Shown here one piece after another: positions 56,950 through 64,000 of a stretch of 64,000 nt of DNA (position 1 is its first letter; every line of letters begins with the position of its first letter). The position numbers were made by a program, and so were the translations under genes. The notes under the pieces were generated by a model, which made no database searches, had not been told where the DNA came from, and saw only the letters and a list, made by a program, of their open reading frames with translations. This stretch comes from Dacryopinax spathularia (lineage: Eukaryota; Basidiomycota; Dacrymycetes; Dacrymycetales; Dacrymycetaceae): contig JBBPFI010000005.1 in the NCBI GenBank assembly GCA_037974965.1, positions 1,178,001 through 1,242,000 on the forward strand, in the 5' to 3' direction.

Positions 56950-58449
56950 CTACACGTCCGTCACTGTGCCCCAAACACCGCCTTCAACTGGAGACCCAGC
57001 CAACTCATACCTTTCGGGGGGAAGTGGGATCTGAGTAGGGACATCCCAGCCATCTAGGCTCAATGCAGCGTCTCTGATGTTAAGAATCACGCGGCCTGGT
57101 ATGATCGATTTGAGACCAGGCCACATGGCACTGATGGCCGTGGAAACAGTCACGTCCTGGATGAATGATGGTCAGTCCCGGCATTTATTTGAGTAACTTC
57201 GGTCATACCGTTCCTGACACTGTGAAAACGATCTGAACCAGGACCACGGCTTACACGGAAGTCAGGCCCATCAGAGACTTACATAGTGTAACGTACTGTG
57301 CGTACCGGAGAAACATAAGGACGCTATGAATGCTGAAACGCTGGGTGAGCAGAAGATATGGTATTTGCGGAAGAGCAAAAAAGACACACCATCGCGATAC
57401 AAAACAGTTAAGAGCTTTGCTGTTGACCCGTGGCGCCCTGTCACCGCCGTGTTACAGTAGATTATAGCTCATGAGAATGCTCCTACAATCCAGAAAGCCT
57501 CTGGCCAAGGTGAAAGCCAGTATCACTGCGGCACCCAGTTAGAGAACTCGTCTCTCTCAGGGGTGATGCTGCACTCGCCTAGTTCAAAGACGCCAAAGGC
57601 AATGTAACTAGCCCGAAGATCAAGTGCAGCCGGATTGGCGCCATTGACACCCCCTAGCAAACAGAAGGGAAGCGGGATCGGCAGTGCAATATCTGTCCAA
57701 GGTTGAGCAATTACCACTGGCTTGTTCAAGCTCCTGCGCTTACAGCCGGTGTCCATCATGGAGCGATTGTCATAATAGAAGGCGACAGTGAGACACCCCA
57801 CCCAAGCAAGCGAGACGATTAGCAAAACCATCTTGTTACGTTCCCACAGGACCCAAGTGCGAAGTGCCATAACAACATCGGATAGAAGGCTTTGGATGAC
57901 CGTCAACCCTTATGGCAACCGTCGTCAGATACGCCTTCCCTATGAAGAAAGAGAGAATACACTATACATGTATAGGCATGGACGCTAAACAAGCAGGACT
58001 CCTCGTTCGGGGAGCGGTCGAATTCAACTAGAGTGTACAAGTCAGCTGCTATAGCATGACACTGAGGGAGGAAGGGGGAGCTCACAATAATTGGCCGCTA
58101 GATAAAGGAATGGAACATAGCGGACGAAAAGGAACAACATCTTGCCAGGAGTCCAACGAGCTAACCAGACAACCTTGATCTCGATTGGCAGAGTCAGGAG
58201 ATAGTCGTAGACCTGCTCTGCGGGATGAATCAACCCGCAGACCATGATACAGAATGACACTGACCACCCATGCCATGACGGTGACTATCAATGGAGAGGT
58301 CAGAGCGTTCTCAGCCGTCACAATTGGTGACCACTCGCCATTAACATACTTATAGCAGAGAGTGAGCACCTTAGAACTTCAACCGTGAACTATGAACGTA
58401 CGCTAGAGGCTTGCAGGGCGACGAGGGCTGCGAGGTCAGATGAATCCAT
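56950..58449 (-). CDS. DUF6533 seven-helix membrane protein D9
   Basis: Second-group DUF6533 protein, partner of F2 in the duplicated module. The start at 58449 encodes MDSSDLAALVALQAS. Core VYDYLLTLPIEIKVVWLARW and TPGKMLFLFVRYVPFLY (58090-58215). Then IQSLLSDVVMALRTWVLWER and SLAWVGCLTVAFYYDNRS, ending in a Cys helix, then SYIAFGVFELGE. The last exon has GLKSIIPGRVILNIRDA and LDGWDVPTQ, with a 25-residue tail ending at 56950. Closest to D8. A 5' frame at 58697 (MSRKHLGHLDDQLSEY) ends at a good GTAAGT donor and may be a leader exon. Confidence 0.82.
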
Positions 58450-58556
58450 GGTGATGAGTAGTTCTTGCCTCGACCCTCCAAACTTTAGCTATCACTGAGA
58501 CGCCCTTCGTTGGTACTTGCAGGCCTAATATTTATGGGGTTTCGCGTCCTACTTAC

Positions 58557-58697
58557 TTTGGATGCATGCCAAAAGTGCGCTGTTAATCCATGCCCACGTA
58601 TCGCGGCCGAGCGCCGTTGAGGTATCATCGCCATCAGTCGTTCCCTGGCATACTCAGAGAGTTGATCGTCCAAGTGACCCAAATGTTTCCTGCTCAT
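58557..58697 (-). other. Possible 5' leader exon/upstream ORF of D9
   Basis: Open 47-codon frame beginning MSRKHLGHLDDQLSEYARER and ending at CCAAA|GTAAGTAGG, a near-ideal donor, 108 bp before the D9 ATG. The sequence differs from the MSAADA frame of D6/D7, but the position is comparable. Confidence 0.35.
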
Positions 58698-60953
58698 TGA
58701 TTACCGAAAGCGGACGTCGCTCTAGACACGCTACCTGCTGAGTTGCCCAAGTTCATGCACTTCCAGGAACAGACGAACGATGGCAATGTTGTCCCTGTAC
58801 CCGAGTGCATGCACGCAATCACTAGCCTGGGCAGTGCGATAGCGTAAAAGGCAGGTAAGTGCCTAAGAGGGACGCATGGGTAGGCGCTTGCCCGCCTCCA
58901 AGAACATCATTCCATGGCGTACAACAGAGAGAAGCGAGGACCTCGAGGTGTTGCCTCGATAGATTCTGGTGCGTTCGCCGGAGGTCCATCTTTGCGACCC
59001 TGCCAGTAAGACTCCGTCTGTCAGAACACAAGACCAGCTGGGGTCGCATAGACAGTGCTTGATAATCAGAAGGTGATCAGAAGAGGAGCGTTCTAGTTGA
59101 GCAGAGGAAAGGCACTGATAGCTGATAGTCAGGAGCGAGCCGGTCGTGAGCACCATTGTCCGGCGTCTAACGGGAGAGATTGGTCTGAGAATTGAACCGA
59201 GAGTGGTCCCCTGTTTCCGTGAAGTCTGCCATGGATATCGCTCCTTCTGCGCTGGCTGTCTCCAGCCTAACGGCGTCATACAAATGTTGATACAATCTCT
59301 AGAACCTAACTCCATCGAATCAAGCAGGATTCCGCACATGACCGAGGTCCTAGTGAAAGCCGGTTCAGCGGGTGAGTCAAAACTACAAACTGTCTAGTGA
59401 AGCGTAGATCGCTTTATCCGGCGTTTACTTTTCCCAGCTGCTGGTACTCGCCACAGTCGAAACAAGGAACATCCTCGCAGACTTGCGCTATTTCTGACAG
59501 CGCAACCAAGCGTTTGGTAAGTACACGCACTATGCACCCTCGTCTTGAGCTCATGCCCCCGTACCTCTGCACTGCCTTCAATAAGCCCTGCGCAATAACC
59601 GAGGAGGAAGGGACGTTTTCCACCGCTTGACACGCTTTGCGGACATACTTTCACCCATCTGTCTGGCTGCTGAACATCCGGGTACCTTCCCCGAAGTCTG
59701 GATCTCGAGTCATCGCGTTGATGTATGCACATGCTGAGAGTCTCCTGATCAGTGGTGAGTACCCAAAACTATGCAGAACGTACATTCACGATGGTCCGAC
59801 TCGCCTGGAATGGAACGTGCTGACGGCTACGTCTCAGTGTTGCAAGCCATCAGGATAGCGAGCTGCGCTTGAGGCCGACAAGGACTGTGCTTCGTTGGAG
59901 CTTGTCCAGGAGCTGACGAGAAGGATCTGGCAAGCCTCGACAAATATATCTCCTGGTCCCCTCATAGTAGCCATCATTAACAAGATTAGCAGGCATTACA
60001 CAGCTGACAAGGCGATGTCAAACCGACCCGAATGGGATCGTAATGGTATCGTGTCGAAAATGGGAAGGTGCAACGACTTGCAATTGAAGAAAGGGCTAAC
60101 AATGACGCGTGTGGCTAGTAAAGGCAAGGTGAAGATCAGGCAAGACGCCCATGGCAGTGTTTCTCTCCCTCCCCCCCTCTACATGTTATTGTTCACTGTG
60201 TCAGCGACAGTCTTTGATACACTCGTCAGGCCTCCATCTTTGCTTCTAGGATGGAGCGGGGAGGAGCGGATAGGAGTGTGAGCGACGCCTCTGGCTTCCC
60301 AATCCGTAAGCCCATCGCCTAACGAGCAGATGGCACTGCTGCGAGCTCATTCAGCGCTCAATCAGCCCACTCCAATTCTCAATGGTTCTTCATCCACTCG
60401 GCATCCTCCAACAGAAGAAGACTGAAACGCCGTGAAAAGCTAGTCTCAGGGGAGCAAGTGGACTTTCGCCCAATACTGATGGCTTACGGCAGGTTCCGAT
60501 CAGTGATGGTGCCTGGTGTAGGAGGTGGCTCTTCAGCGAAAGGCACTAGACGCCAAGCGGTGCAATATGCTGTATCTGGTATGAGCACTCCCTAATCATC
60601 CACCGAGGAGTTAGTTGATCCTCGGCGGTGAGCTGATCTCGCAAGCGATGATCAGAAGGCATCCACGTTGTCGAACTGCGAAGGTTACAACAAAAACCGA
60701 CCCGAATGAGATTCGTAAACGTGTCGTGTCGTCCGCCCAAAGCTACGTACTGAACGTTACAGAACAAGCTCACGGCGTAATGTTATAGCGTTTTACAATT
60801 GCCCACTTCCCACTCACAGCATGTCCTAGCACCGTCTCACTTCCTTCAGCTTCAGTATCTTAGCCTCACCGGTTGCTTCTCCTGCCTTTCTTCCATAGTT
60901 GATCAGCGCGCCGAGTACAGAGCTTGCGGTTGGCGGAGGGAAGAGGCAGTCAA
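58698..60953. other. 2.2-kb stretch without a supported gene
   Basis: Contains a piece at about 60100 similar to 49220 (ATGACGCGTGTGGCT, then AAGG.AAG and CAGG(C)A(A/G)GACGC). Just before it, RRIWQAST resembles DRIWQDAS at about 49045. These may be decayed copies of one small gene that was part of the duplicated unit. Nothing else recognised. Confidence 0.35.
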
Positions 60954-62287
60954 TCAACCTTGACGGTATTGAAGACCGTTGGAGTGCCCGTTCTGCGGCT
61001 GTTGCTGCTGATCGACGCCTTGCCAGAGACCGTACGTCTTCCCCGGCGTCGTCTGCCACAAGCGGATCGTGCCGTCCTCTGCACAAGCATCAGCAACCAG
61101 CCCATCGATACCATACGAGCGCGTCATGAAAGGCGAAAGAGGATCCTGACGGGAAAGCTGAAGAACAGCAGGAAAGGTGCAAACAAAAGAAAAGCTTATA
61201 GAAAGGGCGAGAAAGAGAAGAAGAGGAGAAGGAAGATAGTGGAGAAGAGGTAGATAGAGAGAGACTCACCGCTCCCAGTAGCATACATCTCCCCATCCGG
61301 ACTATACTCCACCGTATGCACAGGCCCATGATGTCCCTTATACACCTCCTTCTCCTCCCCCGTATTAAAGTCAAACACCCTCACCCAAGGATCAGCCAAG
61401 CTGCCCACAACATACCGATCCGGCACGATCGGGTGCAGACTCGCGCTGCTGGGCGTGAACGGGAAACTGTGGATCGGGTAGGGAGGAGGCGGGGCGTTGC
61501 CAGGTGAAGAGGCGGGGATGAAGCTGACTGTTTTCCCCGAGGTGACGACCAGTGTGTGGTGGGGGGCGGAGAGCTCCATACTGGTTATTGGGGCGTCTAG
61601 GCGAAGGGAGGAAGTGGGCGAGAGGGTGCGCAGGTCCCACCACCGGAGCACGCCGTCTTCCCCCGCGCTGACGCCTTCACTGTCCCCCGTCCAGAGGACA
61701 CTGCGAACAGTCCCTTCGTGGCTGTCTTCCTTTGCTCCGCCTGGGGAGGAGGGAGAGCGGCGCATGACTGCCCCGTGCCCGCCGGAGGTGGAGGCTTGCT
61801 CGACGTCGAATAGGCGGACTTTTTTGTCCTGCGAGCCGGAGAGGATGTGGGTTCCGCGAGGGGAGAAGGAGACGGAGCGGACGATGTGTGGGTGGGGGAG
61901 GGTGAGGAGCGCTTCGCCCGTGAACGTATCCCAGAGCTTCCTATACCGTAGTCAGCATACATCATACATCATCACGCCTCTCTCTCTCCCAGCATTATAA
62001 CAGAAAGATGGAAGAGAAAGGGAGACGCACGCAGTAAAGTCGGCACTCCCCGAAACAGCCCTACTCCCACTCCCATCCAACCGGGTACACCACACCGCGC
62101 CCTTATGCCCAATAAACGTGCCCAGCCAATCACCCTTCCAATCCCTCAGCATCGGGTTCCCATCCTTGCAGGACGAGACGAGCAAGTACGAGCCATCTTG
62201 CTCGAGATGGGGCGAGAAAGAAAGATGGACAACGGGGCGGGTGTGGCCGGAGCAGGTGAGGGGGACGTTCCGCTGTTGGGTGGCCAT
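60954..62287 (-). CDS. STRAP-like WD40 repeat protein
   Basis: Homolog of serine-threonine kinase receptor-associated protein (STRAP/UNRIP), a seven-bladed WD40 scaffold that in animals joins the SMN complex and TGF-beta signalling. Exons 62287-62031, 61940-61270 and 61078-60954 give 350 aa, equal to animal STRAP. Landmarks: PLTCSGHTRPVVHLSFSP, SSCKDGNPMLRDWKGDWLGT, FIGHKGAVWCTRLDGSG and ADFTAKLW across the first join. The HEGTVRSVLWTGD repeat and YKGHHGPVHTVEYSPDGEMY follow. SEDGTIRLWQTTPGKTYGLW, split by the last intron, closes the propeller and is diagnostic for the family. The Gln/Asn-rich tail is short. The role in fungi is inferred from animal orthologs. Confidence 0.93.
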
Positions 62288-62317
62288 TCCTCCGCTATGT
62301 GCTGCTATGAGAGAGTA

Positions 62318-62908
62318 TTAGAGTGGTTGTGCGGTAGAAGTTGGGTGGTATGATAGCGTGATGAGTAAAGGGGTTGTATGCTGCTGCTGCGTTGGTGGCG
62401 AGAGTCGTACAGTGAGATGTATGCGCTTCGATTTGCGTCGTTCGATGAGCTGAGGTTGGAAGGAGATCGTAAAGACGTCGAAAAGGTCGTCGTTAGCGTT
62501 GCAGGCCGTCACAGCCGTTTGCACAGTCGGGGTGGGCGATGATAAGGCAGATGGGGTCGGAGTCGGAGTTGCGCTGGGTTGGGGAGGGACACGTGGGTTA
62601 CCTATATGCAGACAGAAGGGCAGAATCGGCTCTAAGGCCGTGGTTGGGTCCGGATGAGAGGGGAAGGGTGGCTCAGAATGACAGGGGATAGAAGGAGGGG
62701 TGGCGACTGTAGGGGTGGTGATGCACCGCAGAAGCCGCTCTGCAGAAGCACTCAGAGAGGGGGCCGGCAGTCGAAAGAGAGGTGAGGAGCCGAGAGCCGT
62801 GGGAAGTCTGAGCGTTGAGAGTCGAAGTGCGGCGTTAGAGTTTTGCAGGTGAGCTAGTGGAATATGCGGGAATGGAGGAAGATGGAGATAGGTTGATGCG
62901 TTGGACAA
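62318..62908 (-). CDS. Hypothetical Pro/Ser/Thr-rich protein, doubtful
   Basis: Uninterrupted 196-codon frame, MSNASTYLHLPPFPHIPLAH onward, rich in Pro, Ser, Thr and Leu, ending FTISFQPQLIERRKSKRIHL plus 30 residues. No domain recognised. It stops only 30 bp before the STRAP start codon on the same strand, leaving no room for separate terminator and promoter, and the strand is simply CT-rich. It may be the STRAP 5' leader region with fortuitous openness, or a real small gene overlapping it. Confidence 0.25.
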   Translation of the reverse strand: MSNASTYLHLPPFPHIPLAHLQNSNAALRLSTLRLPTALGSSPLFRLPAPSLSASAERLLRCITTPTVATPPSIPCHSEPPFPSHPDPTTALEPILPFCLHIGNPRVPPQPSATPTPTPSALSSPTPTVQTAVTACNANDDLFDVFTISFQPQLIERRKSKRIHLTVRLSPPTQQQHTTPLLITLSYHPTSTAQPL

Positions 62909-63323
62909 TGAACGGTGAGCTGAGGGGAATGACCATGGGCCTTTCAGTGCTTGCCTTGGGGTCGGGGAAGACTGAGTCGCTCTTGCAGGGGAAAGAGCGG
63001 AGGCTATCGGCCAAAAGCAGCTGCACCGGTTATAACCGACAACGAAGACGTCTCTATTTAAGCGATCATCTTTTGGGCAAGCACGGGGAGGGTGATAGGG
63101 TGATGAAAGGAGGGAGAAGACGGTGTTGTGGCGTGTTAGAAGGAAAGGGGGAGGGTCACGAGATGTTGATGAATAGTATCATTCGGTGCTTCCTGTTCCA
63201 TGTATGCAGCTTGTAGTGTACGTTGAAATCGCACAACCAGCTTCAACCCAGTTTATTCTTCTTATCCGTCCCTGCATGCTATATTCCTTCCAACCCATAG
63301 TCTGCTCCTCCTCCTGTAACCCG
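62909..63323. other. Intergenic: upstream of STRAP, 3' flank of the ADH gene
   Basis: No gene seen. Purine-rich on the plus strand from 63080 to 63160. Confidence 0.4.
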
Positions 63324-64000
63324 TTATGCCCAAGGATCAAATACCACCTTCCCCCATTCCCGACTATCGAACTTCTCGTACCCCTCCACCGCCTGCCTAA
63401 GCGGGATAACCCTCTCCACCAGCGCTTCCTCCCCGCCCACACCACCTAGGACGTCCCTTCTCCTCACCAACAAGTCCACAGCGAGGGGGAACATAGCCCG
63501 CACGGGACAGCGCCCAAAGGACATGGAGACGTTCTTCGTATACAGCGCGTCCCCGTTCAACGGGAACTGGGGCGAGGTATGAACGCCGACGGAGGAGATC
63601 ACGCCGAATGGACGGATGAGGTCGTACGCCAAAAGCAGAGCAGAATCGTTCCCGACAATCTATCTCCCGTATCAGCATACAGGTCGCATCTCCCCGTGCC
63701 CCACTTCCGCCCGGTGCGGCCGCCTCGGCACGCGAAGGGCAGAAGCGCAATGATGAGGTATGAGGGATGAGAAGAAAGAGAACGCACCTCAAGAACAGCA
63801 TCAACCCCTTTCTCCGTCTCGGCCGTGACGGCCTTCTTGGCCTGCTCGATATCGAGCACCGCTACGTGTGCCGCTTCCTCGGGCGTCATCTTCTTGAGGA
63901 TCGCTTCTGCTTTCGCGCGGCGGGCGGGGACGGGGTCGACGGCGTAGATGTTGTATGTGGGGACGGCGTTCTGCGTGAGGATGTCGAGCAGGGATACAAG
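63324..64000 (-). CDS. Zinc-type (MDR) alcohol dehydrogenase-like, 3' part
   Basis: C-terminal part of a medium-chain dehydrogenase/reductase; the 5' part is beyond the right edge. Two exons are visible, (64000)-63788 and 63659-63324, with a 128-nt intron. The visible start, LLDILTQNAVPTYNIYAVD then ARRAKAEAILKK, is the nucleotide-binding fold after the GxGxxG strand. GVDAVLEV joined to IVGNDSALLLAYDLIRPFG and ISSVGVHTSPQFPLNG are standard MDR strands. KNVSMSFGRCPVRAMFP followed by LVERVIPLRQAVEGYEKFD matches the C-terminal catalytic-domain helix. It ends KVVFDPWA. Zinc ligands would lie in the missing half, so zinc dependence is inferred. Substrate unknown. Confidence 0.85.

Larger units (their letters stand above)
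53650..57110. repeat. Duplicated segment, copy 2 (F-box + DUF6533 3' end)
   Basis: Counterpart of 43430-46400. Upstream non-coding similarity starts near GAGTCGAATGCGATGCAT (53663) versus GAGTCGAACGCGGTGCAT (43440). It continues through F2 and, after an enlarged intergenic gap, into the D9 C-terminal exon. The gap between convergent genes is 788 bp here against 366 bp in copy 1; the extra part contains the inverted repeat at 56495. Confidence 0.75.

Noticed and set aside
58863-59339. 158-codon minus-strand frame
   Set aside because: No family motif, no splice-consistent extension, and amino-acid make-up like random sequence.
1-64000. Search for retroelements, DNA transposons and CRISPR arrays
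   Set aside because: No reverse transcriptase, integrase or transposase motifs, no long terminal repeats and no regularly spaced repeats were seen by eye; the duplications found are of host genes.

Overview
The window looks like nuclear DNA of a filamentous basidiomycete, most likely an Agaricomycete. Genes are GC-rich and broken by many 48-70 nt introns, with donors usually GTACGT, GTGCGT or GTAAGT and a CTNAC-like branch site. Nine genes encode DUF6533-type seven-helix membrane proteins, a family expanded in Agaricomycetes. No rRNA, tRNA, CRISPR array, LTR element or other transposon was recognised by eye.

Layout. 0-4.3 kb: 5' end of a GH31 alpha-xylosidase-like gene running off the left edge, then a ten-exon MFS drug transporter. 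4.7-15.3 kb: four DUF6533 genes on the minus strand (D1-D4) with an NmrA/isoflavone-reductase-like oxidoreductase between D3 and D4. 16.3-21.8 kb: a phospholipase D family gene with an apparent +1 frameshift, an F-box/LRR-like gene and a secreted-looking metallo-beta-lactamase-fold hydrolase. 22.6-29.3 kb: a plus-strand DUF6533 gene (D5), MCM-binding protein, a Cys-rich membrane protein of unknown function, and a DNAJC9-like J protein. 29.3-31.8 kb: a gene-poor stretch upstream of a CCC2/ATP7-type copper P-ATPase, containing three copies of an 11-bp motif. 36.4-37.7 kb: a TauD-type dioxygenase. 37.9-42.3 kb: tandem DUF6533 genes D6 and D7. 43.4-60.2 kb: a duplicated module in which an F-box gene points at a convergent DUF6533 gene (F1/D8 and F2/D9). 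Between the copies lie an FAD amine-oxidase-like gene and a DUF6533 relic. 61-64 kb: a STRAP-like WD40 gene and the 3' part of a zinc-type alcohol dehydrogenase leaving the right edge.

Housekeeping genes (MCMBP, DNAJC9, STRAP, copper ATPase) are interspersed with a fast-evolving, locally duplicating layer of DUF6533 and F-box genes. The DUF6533 genes fall into two structural groups. D1-D4 have a 10-nt microexon near the start, an LYRDG-like motif and YRALLS..PSRIILN-like C-termini. D6-D9 have MALRTWVLWER-like and FPGRIILN- or VPGRIILN-like motifs, and three of the four have a short upstream reading frame. D5 is intermediate.

Exon boundaries were worked out by hand from splice signals and reading-frame continuity. 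Where full models were summed (MFS, D1, MCMBP, TauD, STRAP, copper ATPase, NmrA, FAD oxidase, J protein, Cys-rich gene, F1) the exon lengths come to whole codons, which supports them. No database search was possible.
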